From assembly GCA_037349315.1 (NCBI GenBank), contig JBAIAC010000601.1, positions 1 to 64,000 on the forward strand: DNA of 64,000 bases, in the 5' to 3' direction. Origin of the DNA: Chelydra serpentina. Its lineage: Eukaryota > Chordata > Testudines > Chelydridae. A program made the position numbers and the translations under genes. How positions within the stretch are numbered: the stretch's first letter is position 1; every line of letters begins with the position of its first letter. The notes under the pieces were generated by a model. That model was given only the letters and a program-made list of their open reading frames with translations, had not been told where the DNA came from and searched no databases. This document shows, one piece after another, positions 33,676-45,822 of the stretch.

Positions 33676-34900
33676 TGTGACGAACTAGGACTGTTGTTAA
33701 TGTTTTCCCTGAGTACTGTGTGGGGTGCCTCGGTTTCCCTATGCAGTGCTTGAGTATCTAGGTGGTGAGCCAAGGTGCATGATTGTTACAGAGCCCTAGG
33801 GCAGGGGCCTGGACACAGAGAAGGGCCAGCGCACTGTATCCTAGCAACTGATGGCCCCGGCAGGATCTGGGAGCAGCTGGAACGGTTGCCTGGCATCCCC
33901 AAGAGTCTGGTCCCCAACCGGATGGGGGTCTTCACGATTGGGTTCCCCAGCAGGGGATCAGAGACGAATGGGACCTTGAGATGAGTCCAAGAGAGCAAGA
34001 GGACTGTTAGAGACAGCGAGAGCCCGAGAGAGACTACAGTAGAAGCAGCAGCAGCATGAACTGGTGATGGTCAATGGCGAGACATTCTTGGGGCGGCGAG
34101 ACCCTGAGACAGAGAGAACTGTGGTCAGGCCCCGGGTGGTGCACCCCCACAAGATGCTGAGGGGCTGTGTGACCTGAGTGAGGGTCCCAGGGATGGACCT
34201 GTTCGCCCTGCCTATGGCCCAGATCCCTGTGCAGACCCAGGAGGGGTCGGGCTGGCTGGTGGTTGGGGTTCTCCAGAATATCGGCTGTGAGGTGCTGTTG
34301 GGGGGTGACTGTATATCTTTGGGACAGGATCCAGGCCCTGGCCCTGTAACGGCCGAGGAGTTGAATTTAAACCCAGGGAACAAATTGGCTAAGAGGAAAA
34401 TGGTCAGTGAAAATGCAAATGACCTGGCTGGCAGAGGGAAGGAGCTGCTGGACCCTGGTTACCTGCCTGCCTGTAACCAGACCCCTAGGGTGGGGTGGAA
34501 CAAAAAGATGCTCCCCACCCCCATGCACAATGGAGAGGTGGCTCAGGCAGTCTCTGATGCAGAGAGCAAATCAGCGAGCTCGCTGCCTGGCCCCACAGGG
34601 ACAGCCAGGGCAGCGCTGGGCACCGGGGGAGCAGAGACCCCAGCTGAGTGGGGGGACACACAGGCAGGGCAGGACGTCTGCTAACCAGGCTTGCCTGGTC
34701 CAGAGGTGCTGCCGGGAAGTGATTCCGTGGCAGGGAGGGAGCCACCAGGGACAGGGCTCAGGGGGGGTGGAGACCCCAGGCCCAGCCTGGGAGCTGCAGA
34801 AGGAGCCCGCCTTGAAGAAGCTGAGGGAGCTTGCTGGCTACAGCGCTGCAAACCCCCTTGGAGAAGGCTGCAGGGACAGATCCCGGTGGGAGAAGGGATT
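33676..34900 (+). mobile_element. Gypsy-B fragment: LTR start, leader and protease-linker region (+)
   Basis: It starts TGTGACGAACTAGGACTG directly after the G-rich array. The first roughly 185 bases are LTR-like, as they recur in the LTR at 34902-35422 until GATGGCCCCGG; then the sequence departs to CAGGATCTGGGAGCAG. It continues through a short leader and a coding remnant (34178-34684). A near-copy in inverse orientation is at about 51290-52481, and the first 300 bases recur at 9749-10030. There is no integrase, RT or intact gag. Confidence 0.85.
34178..34684 (+). pseudogene. Gypsy-B Pol remnant: end of an aspartic protease plus linker
   Basis: The 168-codon frame begins near DLFALPMAQIPVQT and reaches GCEVLLGGDCISLG, which resembles the late 'hydrophobic-LG-x-D' block of retropepsins (compare LLGNDFF in gypsy-A). 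The active-site DTGA loop is not present in this frame. A low-complexity Gly/Ala/Pro linker follows, ending at GQDVC and a stop at 34681; related sequence continues after the stop (PGLPGPEVLPGSDS). The inverted copy (51156-51851) lacks that stop and stays open further. Assignment to protease is by position and this one block, so moderate. Confidence 0.6.
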
Positions 34901-34901
34901 C

Positions 34902-35422
34902 CTGTGTAGGTGCCTAGGTTTCCTCTATGCAGTGCTTGAGTTTCTAGGTGGTGGAACAAGGATGCATGAGTGTTACAGAGGGGCCTGGACACAGAGAATG
35001 GCTGACACTCTGTATCCTAGCAACCGATGGCCCCGGGCCCTCCCCTGCCAAAGGTGAAAGCTGAAGGTTTTCGAACAAAGGGATCAGGTGACCTCCTGGC
35101 CCGGGAAGCAGACAAAGGGGGAGGAGGGGCTGGATAGTTTCAGATTTGGAGCTGGCCGGAGAAGAGGGGAGAGAGGCAGACAGGGTCTGGCCTCCCTGCC
35201 CCGTTTGGAGCTGTGGGGTGAATGCAGGGAGCCCCAGGCTGGGGTCTAAGCTCCCTGCCCCCCGGAAGAACCCGACTGAGGGGCCCTGGATGTACTGACA
35301 AGCTCTGGTTGGACGGTGTTCCTGGTATCTGTAATAAATCTTCTGTTCTACTGGCTGGCTGAGACTCCCAGTAAATCCGGGGAAGAGGGGTGCAGGGCCG
35401 GACTCCCCCACACTCCGTGACA
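34902..35422 (+). repeat. Gypsy-B LTR, 5'-truncated
   Basis: It begins within the LTR (GTGTAGGTGCCTAGGTTTCC matches GTGTGGGTGCCTCGGTTTCC near 33717). It includes an AATAAA signal at 35333-35338 and ends at CACTCCGTGACA, which has the CA end expected of an LTR whose start is TGTGACG. Identical internal sequence lies on both sides (about 34815-34900 before, 35435-35520 after), so it looks like an LTR caught inside a duplicated internal segment. Confidence 0.75.
35333..35338 (+). terminator. AATAAA polyadenylation signal in gypsy-B LTR
   Basis: AATAAA lies in the sequence CTGTAATAAATCTTCTG about 85 bases before the LTR end. It would mark the R region of the LTR. Confidence 0.7.
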
Positions 35423-35869
35423 GACCCTTAGGGCGGGGAGAAGCTAAGGGAACTTGCTGGCCACAGCGCTGCAAACCCCCTTGGGGAAGGCTACAGGGAC
35501 AGATCCCTGTGGGAGAAGGAATCCCTCTGCCGGGAGTGGGCTTCCCAAGGGGAAGACATTAGGGGGGGGGAGTGATTGCTGGACCCAGGCTAAGTGGAAG
35601 AGAGCCTGTTTCCTGGACCTAGTGAGGTTTTTATATCTGTGTGAAGTTTGATTAGACATAGAACTGCGTGTTCTATTTTATTTTATTTAGTAATTCACTT
35701 TGTTCTGTCTGTCACTACTTGAAATCACTTAAATCCTATTTTCTGTACTTATTAAAATCACTTTACACTTATTAAGTTTTCTGGAGTACGAGCTGGTACC
35801 TGGGGAAGGCAAACAGTTGTGCATATCTTTCTATCTTTGAAACATTAACAACAGTCCTAGTGCGTCACA
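35423..35869 (+). mobile_element. Gypsy-B internal piece joined to an inverted LTR end
   Basis: Bases 35435-35520 repeat the internal segment at 34815-34900 (GCTGCAAACCCCCTTGG). The following AT-rich part (about 35580-35842) is found inverted at 50950-51240. The last 28 bases, TTAACAACAGTCCTAGTGCG and TCACA, are the reverse complement of the LTR start at 33676. The 2.2-kb island therefore has the same LTR terminus facing outward at both ends, each followed by telomere-like DNA of opposite strand. Confidence 0.8.
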
Positions 35870-38800
35870 CCCTCACCCTCTCCCTCTCCCTCACCCTCAC
35901 TCTCACCACCACCCCCACCCCCACACTCATCCTCACCCCCACACCTCAACCCTCACCCTCACCCCCACCCCTACCCCCACACTCACCATTACCCTCAACC
36001 TCACCCCCACCCCCACCCTCACCTTCACGCCCACCGCCACCCCCACCCTCACCCCAACCACCACCCTCACCCCTCCCCCAACCTCACCCTCACCCCTACC
36101 CCCACCCCCGCCCTCACCCTCTCCCTCACCCTCACCCTCATCCCCACCCCAAACCTCACCCTCACACTCACCGTAACCCCCACCATCACTCTCAACCTCA
36201 CCCTCACCCACACCCCCACCCTCCAGCTCACCCACACTTTCACCGTCACCCTAAACCCCACCCCCACACTTACCCTCACTTTCCCCTCATCCTAACCCCC
36301 ACCCCGAACCCCAGCCTTACCCTCTCCCCCACCCCCACCCTCACTCTCCCCCTAACCTTAACGCTAAACTTCACCCTCACGCTCACACTCACCCTAACTG
36401 TCGCCCTCACCCCAACCCCCCACGCTGACCCTCACCGTCACCCTCACCCTAACCCTAACCCTAAACACTCACCCTCACCCCGCCCTCACCCTCTCCCTCA
36501 GCCCAACCCCCACACTCACCCTCATCCGCACCCCCCCCCACACCCTCACCCAACCCCAACCCCAGCCTATCACCCTAACCCCCACCCACCCCCACCATTA
36601 CCCTCTACCCCACCCCCACCCCCACCCTCACCCTCAGCTTCACCCCCACCCCCACTCTCACTCTAACCTCAACACTAAACCTCACCCTCATCCTAACACT
36701 TGCCCTCACCCCAACCCCCAACGCTGACCATCACCGTCACTCTCACCCTAAACCTAACCCTAAACACTCACCCTCGCCCCACCCTCACCCTCTCCCTCAC
36801 CCAACCCCCAAACTCACCCTCATCCCCACCTCCAACCCACCTTCACCCTCACCCTCATCCTTACCCCAACCCCCACCCCCACGGCCACCCTCACCCCCAC
36901 CCCACCCTCATTCTCACTCCAACCCCCACCCTCACCTTAACCTCAACCCTAACCCACACCCTCCCGCTCACCACCCACCCCAAACCCACCCGACCGTAAC
37001 TCTTACCCTCACCCTAAGCCACACCCCCACACGCAGCCTCACCCTAACCCCCACCCCACCCTCACCCTCACCCCCACCCCCAGCCCAACCTCACCTTCAC
37101 TCTAGCCCTCACCCTGACCCTCACCCCCACCCTCACCCTCACCACACCCCCACTCCCACCCTCAACCCCACCTTCAACCTCACCCTCAACCTCACCCTAA
37201 ACCCCACCCATATCCTCAGCCTCACCCTCTCCCTCACCCCACTCCCCACCACCAACACCCTCACTCCCACCCTCACCCTCATTCTTACCCCAAGACCCCC
37301 ACCCTCACCCTCACCCTCACCCCAACACCCAACCCCTCCCTAACACTCACCCCTCCCCATCCTCATCCTCACCCTCATCCCTAACCCCACCCCCACCGTC
37401 ACCCACTCCCTCACCCTCATCCCCACCCCCAACCTCACCCTCACCCTAACACCCACCCACACCCTCAGCCTCACCCGACTCCCCACACTCACCCTCACCC
37501 CCACCCCCACCCTCACCCCCACCATCACCCTCACCCTCATCCTTACCCCAACCCCCACCGCCACCCTCACTCCAACACCCATCCTCACCCTCACTCCTAC
37601 CATCACCCTCATCATTACCACAACCCCCACCCCCACCGCCACCCTTAACCCACCCCCACCCTCACCCTCATGCCAACCCACACCCCCGCCTTCACACTAA
37701 CCCCAACGCCCACCCTCACCCTCACACCCACCCCTACCCCCCATCCTAACCCTCACCCTAAACCTCACCCTCACACTAACCCCCACCCCCACCCACACCC
37801 CACCCCCACCCACCCCACACCCTCACTCCCACCCCCACCCTCACCCTCATCTTACACCAAATCCCACCGACACCGCCAAACTCACCCTCACCCCCACCCT
37901 CACCCTGACCCTCACCCCCACCCTCACTCCCACCCCCACCTCCACCCTCACCCTCACCCTAATCCCAACCCCAACCCCCACCCCCACCCTCCAACTGACC
38001 CCGACACCCACCCCGACCCTAACCCTCACCCTCACCCTAACACACACCCCCACCCTCACCCTCACACTAACCTCCACCCCCACCAGCCCCTCACTCTCAC
38101 CCTAACCCTCCCCCTAACTCCCAACCCCAACCTCACCCTACCCTACCCTCACCCTCACTCTAACCCCGACCCCCACACCCAATCCCACCTTCAACCTCAC
38201 CCTCACCCTAACCCCCACCCATACCCTCAGCCTCACCCTCTCACCACTCCCACCCCCACCCCCACCCTCACTTCCACCCTCACCCTCATCCTTACCACGA
38301 CCCACACCCCACGGCCACAATCACCCCTCATCCCCACCCCCACCTCACCCTCACACTCACCCTAACCCACCCCTCACCCTCACCCTCACCCCACCCCCAC
38401 CCCCATCCTCACCCACACTTTCACCGTCACCTTAACCCCACCCCACCCCCACACTTACCCTCACCTTCACCCTCATCCTAACCCCCACCCCAAACTCCAC
38501 CCTTACCATCTCCCCCACCACCACCCCCACCCCCACCCTCAGACTCACCCCCACCCACACTCTCACCCTAACCTTAACCCTAAACCTCACCCTCATGCTC
38601 ACCCTCACCCTGTCGCCCTCACCCAACACCCCACCCCAACGCTGACCCTCACCGTCACCCTCACCCTCACCCTAACCCCTAACCCTAAACACTCACCCTC
38701 ACCCCCACCCTCACCCTCACCCTCTACCTCACCCCAACCCCCACACTCACCCTCATCAGCACCCCCACCCACACCCTCACCCTCACTCGACCCCCAACCC

Positions 38801-40043
38801 CAGCCTCACCCTCACACTCACCCTCATCCTTACCCCAACCACCACCCCCACAGCCACCCTCACCCCAACCCCAGCCCTCACCCCCACCCCACTCTCATCC
38901 TCACTCCCATCCCGACGTTTACCCTAACTCCAACGACCACCCGCACCCACCCCATCCCCACCCGGACCGTAACCCTTACTCTCACCCTAACCCACACCCC
39001 CACCCTCACCGTCACCCTACCCTCACCCTAACCCCCACCCACATCCTCACACTCAGCCGCACATCCAACCCCACCCTCACCCGCTCCCTCACCCCCACAT
39101 CCACCGCCACCCTCACCCTCAACCTCACCCCCACCCGCAGCCCAACCTCATGCTCACCCTCACCCTCACCCCCACCTTCATCCTCACCCTGACCCTCACC
39201 CTAACCCTCACCCATACCCTCAGCCTCACCCTCTCCCTCACCCCACTCCCACCCCCACCCCCACCGCCACCCTCACTCCTACCTCCACCCCCACGCTCAC
39301 CGTCACCCTAACACCAACCTCATCCTCACCCTCACACATACCTCCACCCTCACCCCTCTCCCTCACCCTCATCCCCACCCCCAACCTCACCCTCACCCTA
39401 ACCCCCACCCTCACCCTCACCACACTTTCAACCTCACCCTAACACCACACTTACACGCACCCTCACCCTCTCCCTAACCCCACCCCCAAACTCACCCTCA
39501 CCCCACTCCCACTCCCACCCTCACCCTCTCCCTAACCAAACCCCACACTCACCCTCATCCGCACCCCCACCCACCCCTCACCCTCACCCCACCCCCAACC
39601 CCAGCTCACCCTCCACTCCCACCCCCACCCTCACCCTCATCCTTACCCCAACCCCCCACTGCCACCCTCACTCCTACCTCCACCCCCACCCTCACCATCA
39701 ACCCTAACCCCAACCTCATCCTCACCCTCACACCTACCCCCACCATCACCCTCTCCCTCACCCTCATCCCCACCCCCAACCTCACCCTCACCCTAACCCC
39801 CACCCTCACCCACACTTTCAACTTCACCCAACACCCACACTTACCCTCACCACCACCACCACCCCCACAGCGACCCTAACCCTCCCCTCACCCTAACCCA
39901 CACCCCCACTCTGAACCTCACCCTCCGCCTCACCCACACCCTCACCCTCACCCAAACTTCCACATGCACCCCCACCCTCATGCTCACCCTAAGCTCAACA
40001 TCCACCCGCACCCACATCCTCACACCACCCCCAACCTCATCTT

Positions 40044-40076
<33 letters not shown>

Positions 40077-40579
40077 CCTGACCCTCACCCTCACCCTCAC
40101 CCTCATCCCCAGCCCCAACCTCACCCTAACCCCCACCCTCACCCTCAAACCCACCCCGACGCTCACCCTCCCCCTCACCCCACCCTTATCCCCTCCCCAC
40201 ACCCATCCCCACCCTCACATTCACCCTCACCATCACGCTCACCCCCACCCCCACCCCCAGTTTCACCCTAACCTGAACCCTAAACCTCACCCTCACCCTA
40301 ACCCCACTCCCACCGCACCCCCATCAACTCCCTCACCCTCACTCTCCCACGCAACCTCACCCTCACCCCCAACCTCACCCTCACACTCACCCTCACTCCA
40401 ACTCCCAACCCCACCCTAACGCTCTCCCTCACCCTCACCCCCACATCCACCCCACCCTCACCCTCGCCTTCACCCCACCCTCAACCTCATGTTCACCCTC
40501 ACCCTCAACGCCACCCCCACCCTCAGCTTCACCCTCATCCCCACCACCCACCCCAACCCCCACACTCACACTCTCCTCA
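35870..40579. repeat. C-rich telomere-like array
   Basis: CCCTCA-type array starting ACCCTCTCCCTCTCCC directly after the inverted LTR end, the same order as at 52482. Variants of the GACCGTAAC landmark occur near 36985 and 38960. Otherwise only degenerate hexamers, with no gene, RNA or inserted element visible. Confidence 0.92.
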
Positions 40580-40590
40580 AGTTGAGGGTG
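40570..40590. other. Strand-switch hinge 2 (C-rich to G-rich)
   Basis: The array flips at CTCCTCAA / GTTGAGGGTG, an inverted repeat with essentially no loop (CCTCAAGTTGAGG). It is comparable to the hinges near 9090 and 42678. Confidence 0.85.
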
Positions 40591-40810
40591 AGGGTGAGGG
40601 TGGGGGTGGGGGTGAGGGTTGGGGTGTGTATGGGGGTGGGGGTAAGGGTGATAGTGAGGGTGTTGTTGGGGATGGGGGCGAGGTTAAGGGGCGAGAGTTA
40701 AGATGAGGATGGGGGTGGCGGTGAGATTGAGGGTGAGGGTACGGCTGGGAGTGGGGTGAGGCTGGGGATGAGGGTGAAGCTGCGGGTGAGGGTGAGGGAG
40801 GGGATGGGTG
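40580..40810. repeat. Short G-rich telomere-like array
   Basis: About 230 bases of TGAGGG variants between hinge 2 and the Sat2 block at 40811. No gene is seen. Confidence 0.88.
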
Positions 40811-42316
40811 GATCAATCCTGTTCCCGGCTATTGCCAAATCTCTCCTGGTATCCTCCTCCATAAAATATTTAAATGTACTGCTACGATTTTGGAAGAGAT
40901 CGGTTTGTGAGAATACCTTACTACGATCAATTCAAACCTGTTCACTGCAAGTTAAAATTTCTCCTGGGATCCTCTTTCAAACGATAGTTGGATATGCTTC
41001 TGTGCTTTTTGTACACATCGGTTCGTGAAAATTCCTCCAAATGAGCATTTAAATTCTGTTCATTGCAACTGCCAAATTCATCATGGAATACCCCTCCAAA
41101 AGCCATTATGATGAACTGCTGGCGTTTTCGTACAGATCCGTTCGGGAGAATAGCTCACAAAGAACACTTCAATCCTGTTCACTGCTGCTGCCAAATTTCT
41201 CCTGGAATCATTTTCCAAAAAGCATGATGATGCATTGCTGGGATTTGGTACAGTTCTGTTTGACATAGATACTTAAAATGAGAATTGAAATCCTGTTCAC
41301 TGATAGTTCGAAATTTCTACTGGAATCCTCCTTCAAAGGCTCTTTAGATGTACTGCTGCGCTTTTCGTACAAATCCGTTCGTGAGAATATCGCACAATGA
41401 GCATTTCAATCCTGTTCAACGAGTTCCAAATTATTCACGTAATCCTCTTCCACCAGCAATCATGCTGCTCTGCTGGGCTTTTAGAATAGATCCGTTCGTG
41501 AGAATACCGCACTACGATCAATTCAAACCTGTTCACGCCAAGTTCCAAATTTCTCCTCCAATCCTTTCAATCACCCGTTAGAAGTGCTGCTGCGCTTGTT
41601 GTACACATCGCTTAGTGTTAATACCGCACAATGAGCATTTAAATTCTTTTCACAGATACAGACAAATTCCACCTGGAATCCTCCTCCCATAGCCATTACG
41701 CTGCACTAGTTGGCTTTTCGTACAGATCAGATAGTGAGACTGAACAATGAACAATTCAATACGGTTCACTGCTACAGCCAATTTTCTACTGAAATACTAA
41801 TAGAAAAGCTATTATGCTGCACTGCAGGGCTTTCGGCAGTGATGGATTAGTAAAAATTCATAACAATGAGCATTTAAATCCTATTCTCTGTTTTGCCAAA
41901 TTAATCATGGAAACCACCTCAACAAGTCATTAAGATGCACTGGTGAGCTTTGGTACAGATGATTTCGTGAAAATTCCTTACAATGAGCATTTCAATTCTG
42001 TTAAAAGATAGTGACAAATTTCTCCGGGAATCTGTCTCCAAAAGAAAATTAGATTTACTGCTGCTCTTTTGGTAGATATCGGTTCGTGATAATTCCTCAC
42101 AATGAGTATTCCAAGCCTGTTAACTACGAGTTCCAAATTTCTCATGGAAACCTCCTCCATAAACCATGATGAGGTATTGCTGGGTTAGGAAGGGATCAAT
42201 TAGTCATAAATACTTAAATGAGAATTTCAATCCTGTTCACTGCTAATGGCAAATTTCTCCTAGAAACCTTTTTACAAAAGCTATTTAGATGTAACGCTGC
42301 GCTTTTGGTACAGACC
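40811..42316 (+). repeat. Sat2 AT-rich satellite, second block
   Basis: About 1.5 kb of the roughly 115-bp monomer in forward sense. It covers about one higher-order unit: the AGTTGGATATGC monomer at 40986 and the AAATGAGAATTGAAATCC monomer near 41277 match those of the first block. It starts in mid-monomer at CAATCCTGTTCCC and ends in mid-monomer at GCTTTTGGTACAGA. Its last 360 bases are the reverse complement of the start of the inverted arm at 19458. Confidence 0.92.
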
Positions 42317-42677
42317 CCCTAACCCCCACCCCCACCCTCCCTCTCACCCCCACCTCCACTCCCACCCTCACCCTCGCCCTAACACTAACCCCACCCCAAC
42401 CCTCCTCCACACCCTCACCAACACCCTCAGCCCCACACCCAACATCACCCTTAATCTCAACCTAACATTCACCCCATTCCCAGCATTACCCTCATCCTCA
42501 ATCTCACCGCCACCCCCATCCTCACCTTCACCCTCTCCCCTAAACCTCGCCCCACCCCCACCCCCACCCACACCATCGACCTCACCCCCACCCCCCCAGC
42601 CCCACCCTCATACTCACCCTCACCTCCACCCCCACCCTCACCGGCACCCTCACCCCCACCCTCACGCTCACCCTCAA
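42317..42677. repeat. Short C-rich telomere-like array
   Basis: CCCTAACCC then CCCTCA variants, about 360 bases, ending at hinge 3. No gene is seen. Confidence 0.88.
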
Positions 42678-42686
42678 CCTGAGGTG
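42668..42686. other. Strand-switch hinge 3 (C-rich to G-rich)
   Basis: The sequence ACCCTCAACC / TGAGGTGGGG flips the array strand at a CCTCAA-CTGAGG core. It is the third such hinge in the window. Confidence 0.8.
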
Positions 42687-44897
42687 GGGATGAGGATGAG
42701 GGTGAGGGTGGGGATGGATGTGGGGGTGAGGGTGAGGGAAAGCGTTAGGATGGGGGTGGGGTGAGGGTTAGGGTGAGGGAGGGGGTGTGGTTGGGGTTGG
42801 GGTGAGGGTGAGGGTGAGGTTGGGGGTGAGGGTGAGGTTGCGGGTGAGAGTGAGGGTGAGGGAGTTAATGGGGGTGCGGTGGGAGTGGGGTTAGGGTGAG
42901 TGTGAGGTTTAGGGTTAAGGTTACGGTGAAAGTGGGGGTGTAGTGTGGGTTAGGGTGAGGGTGAGCGTGGGGGTGGGTTTGAGGTTGAGGATGGGGGTTA
43001 GGGTGGGGATGAGGGTGAGGGTGAGAGTTAGGGTGTGGGTGAGGCTGAGGGTGAGGTTCAGAGTGGGCGTGTGGGTTAGGGTGAGGGTTAGGGACGCTGT
43101 GGGGGTGGGGGGGTGGGTGAGGGTGAAGATGAGGTTGGGGGAGGGGTGAAGGTGAGGGTGCGGGTGGATGTTGGGGTCAGGGTGAGCATGAGAGTGAGGG
43201 TGCGTGTGGCAGTTAGGGTGAGGGAGAGGGTGGGGTTGGGGGTTGGGGTGAGTGTAAGGGTGAGGGTGAGGTTTGGGGGTGAGAGTTAGGGTGAGGGTTA
43301 GGTTGTGGGTGAGGCTGAGGGTGAGGTTCAGAGTGGGGGTGTGCGTTAGGGTGAGGGTGAGGGTTAGGGTCGTGGTGGGGGTGGGGGTTTAGGTGAGGGC
43401 GAGGGTGGGGATGGGGTTGGGAGTGAGGGTGAGGTTGGCGTTGCGGGTGAGTGTGGCAGTGGGCGTGGGGGTGGTGCTTGGGAGTGGGGGTGAGGGAGTG
43501 GTTGAGGCTGAGGGTATAGGTGGGGGTTAGGGTTAGGGAGAGGGTGAAGGTGGGGTTCGGGGTGCGGGTAGGGGTTGAGGTGAGGGTGAGGTTGGGGGTG
43601 GCGGTGGGGTGTAGTGTTAGGGTGAGGGTGGGGGTGGGACTTGGGGTTAGGGTGAGAATGGGGTGTGGGTCAGGGTTGGGTTCGGGTGGGGGTGGGGGTG
43701 GGTTTGGGTGTGGGGATGGTGGTGAAGGTGAGGGTGGGGGTGGGTGTTGGAGTGAGGGTGAGGTTTCGGGTTAAGGTTAGTGTGAGAGTGGGGGTGGGGG
43801 TGAGGATGAGGGTGAGGGTGGGGGTTGGTGTGGGGGAGAGGGTAAGGGTGGGATGTGGGTTAGGGTGAGGGTGAGGGTGATGGTGAGGTTGCGGGTGAGG
43901 GTGAGGGTGAGTGTGAGGGTTATGGTCTTGTTGGGGTGGGGGTTGTGGTGAGGGTGAGGCTACGGGTGGAGGTGAGGGTGGGGGTGTGGGTGAGATTGAG
44001 GGTGGGGTGAGGGTGAGGGTGGCAGAAGGGGTGGGGATGGGGGTTGGGTTAACGGTGGGGATGGGGTGGTGGTGGTGGGGGTGAGGCAGAGGGTGAGGGT
44101 GAGGGTGGGTGTGCGGGTTAGGGTGAGGGTGAGGTTTGGGGTGGGGTGGGGTGGGGGTGGCGGTGAGGGGTGAGGGTGGGGGAAGGGTGAGGGTGGGGTT
44201 TGGGGTTAGCGTGAGGGTGAGGGTGGGTGTGGGTGTGGGAGTGAGGGTGGGGGTGGGGGTGAGGGTGGCGGTGGGGGTGGGGGTTGTGGTAAGTATGAGG
44301 GTGAGGGTGGGCAGTGGGCGTGGGGGTGGGGGTGGGGTGGGAGTGGGGGTGAGAGAGTGGTTGAGGCTAAGGGTATGGGTGGGGGTTAGGATTAGTGTGA
44401 GGGTGAAGTTGGGGTTTGGGGTGGGGGTCGGGGTTGGGGTGAGGGTGAGTTTGGGGGTGGCGGTGGGTGGTAGGGTGAGGATGAGGTTGGGAGTGGGGCT
44501 TGGAGCTAGGGTGAGGGTGGGGTGCGGGTCAGGGTTGGGTTGGGGTGGGGATGGAGGTTGGCGTGAGGGTGAGGGTGGGTGTGGGTGTGGGGCTGGGGGT
44601 GAGGGTGGGGGTTAGGGTGGGGGTTAGGGTGAGGTTGGGGGTGGGGATGGTGGTGAAGGTGAGGGTAGGGGTGGGTGTTGGGGTGAGGGTGAGGTTTAGG
44701 GCTAAGGTTAGGGTGAGAGTGGGGGTGGGGGTGAGGGTGAGGGTGGGGGTGGGGTGGGGGTTGGTGTGGGGGTGGGTGTTGAGGGTGAGTGTGAGGTTGT
44801 GGGTGGGGGTGGTGGGAGTGGCGTGCGGGGGAGGTTGAGCATGGGGGTGGGGTTGGGGGGTTGGGGTGAGGGTGAGGGTTAGGGTGAGGGTGGGGGT
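42678..44897. repeat. G-rich telomere-like array beside ERV copy 2
   Basis: TGAGGG-type array. Parts are direct repeats of 30.9-31.5 kb: the frame reading EWLRLRVWVGVR is found at both 30928-31470 and 44136-44615. The last 150 bases are the reverse complement of the array following ERV copy 1 at 8771. No gene is seen. Confidence 0.92.
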
Positions 44898-45538
44898 GGC
44901 AGCCATGGGCGGCAGATGCCAATGAGTCCAAGAAACCCCCGCATGTGCTTCTTGGTAGAAGGTAACGGGCACCGCTGAATGGCCGGAATGCGGGCTGGAT
45001 CCCTCTGTTGGCCCTTCCAGATGACCCCGAAGAGGTAGTGAGAGTCAGGGTGGACAGGGATGCTAAAAGAGGCTGATTTTAGGTCAATAGCAGTAAACCA
45101 TTGGGCATCCCAGGGGATCTGGCTGATAATGGTGGCCAGATCCTGGCACAACGACGTGGAGGGGAACGATATACCTAGAGCCCAGCCATAAGTCCTGAAC
45201 AAAACGCCACTCCATGGGGTCTCCCTCCTTCTTGGGCGGCTTTTTTGACTGGAAGAATAGGAGCGTTGCATGGGGAGCGTTGGGCCTTAACAAGGCCCTG
45301 CTTTACAAATCCTTCTACAATAAGGCGTATGCCTTCCCTAGCTTTTAACAATAAGGGATACTGGGGAACAGATGGGGGAAGCAAGGAGGCCTTGACCTGG
45401 ATGCGGACAGGCTCCACGGAGAGGAGCAGTCCCACATCAGTGTCTGAAGTTCCCCACAGGGACGGCGGCAGGCCTGCCAAATCTGGGGGGAGAGGGGGAA
45501 GGAACATTCTTTTCTTTGGGAGGAGTGTTCCTTCCCTG
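44898..45538 (-). pseudogene. pol: ERV pol remnant: reverse transcriptase, copy 2
   Basis: Minus-strand frames 45175-45507 and 44879-45293 show the fingers block (KQGLVKAQRSPCNAPILPVK) and WFTAIDLKSASF with the first catalytic Asp. The FLGLIGICRPW end follows close behind. Compared with copy 1, the stretch holding the LPQGF and YVDD blocks is missing: at about 45015-45030 the sequence jumps from FGVIWKGQ to QRDPARIPAIQRCP. The RT active-site Asp pair is therefore absent, a clear internal deletion. Confidence 0.87.
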
Positions 45539-45813
45539 TAACCATTACCTTAGGCTTGAATATTGACCGTGGATGGCTCGGTCATTACCTTAATTGAATT
45601 TATTTCCTTTCAATTAAGTAGCCTCTTAACGTTGGTATAGGCACTTCCACCTTCTCATATTTCTTTGAATGTATAAATATCTGTTCACTGTCTGTTCCAT
45701 TCCATGCATCCGAAAGCTTATGCTGCAATAGATATGTTAGTCTCTAAGGTGCCACAGGTATTTTTCTTGTTTTCTTTTTGCTGACACAGACCAACACAGC
45801 CACTACACTGAAA
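45539..45813 (+). mobile_element. Penelope-like element 3' fragment inside ERV copy 2
   Basis: The same insertion as at 7595-7870, flanked by CCTTCCCTG at 45530-45538 and 45814-45822. The plus strand reads GLNIDRGWLGHY from about 45552, then the non-coding tail with GTTAGTCTCTAAGGTGCCAC near 45740-45760. It lies at the same ERV base as in copy 1. Confidence 0.65.
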
Positions 45814-45822
45814 CCTTCCCTG

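Noticed and set aside
33676..35869. A DNA transposon, because of the terminal inverted repeats
   Set aside because: The inverted ends are copies of a retroelement LTR terminus, and the interior holds LTR, leader and protease-linker sequence. No transposase is present.
35860..36666. Long open frames of His-Pro, Thr-Leu-Thr-Pro, Val-Arg-Val-Gly or Gly-Glu repeats throughout the C- and G-rich arrays
   Set aside because: A 6-bp repeat translates to dipeptide repeats in every frame and lacks stops because stop codons are rare in these words. There is no codon signature, splice context or homologous domain, so I list none as genes.
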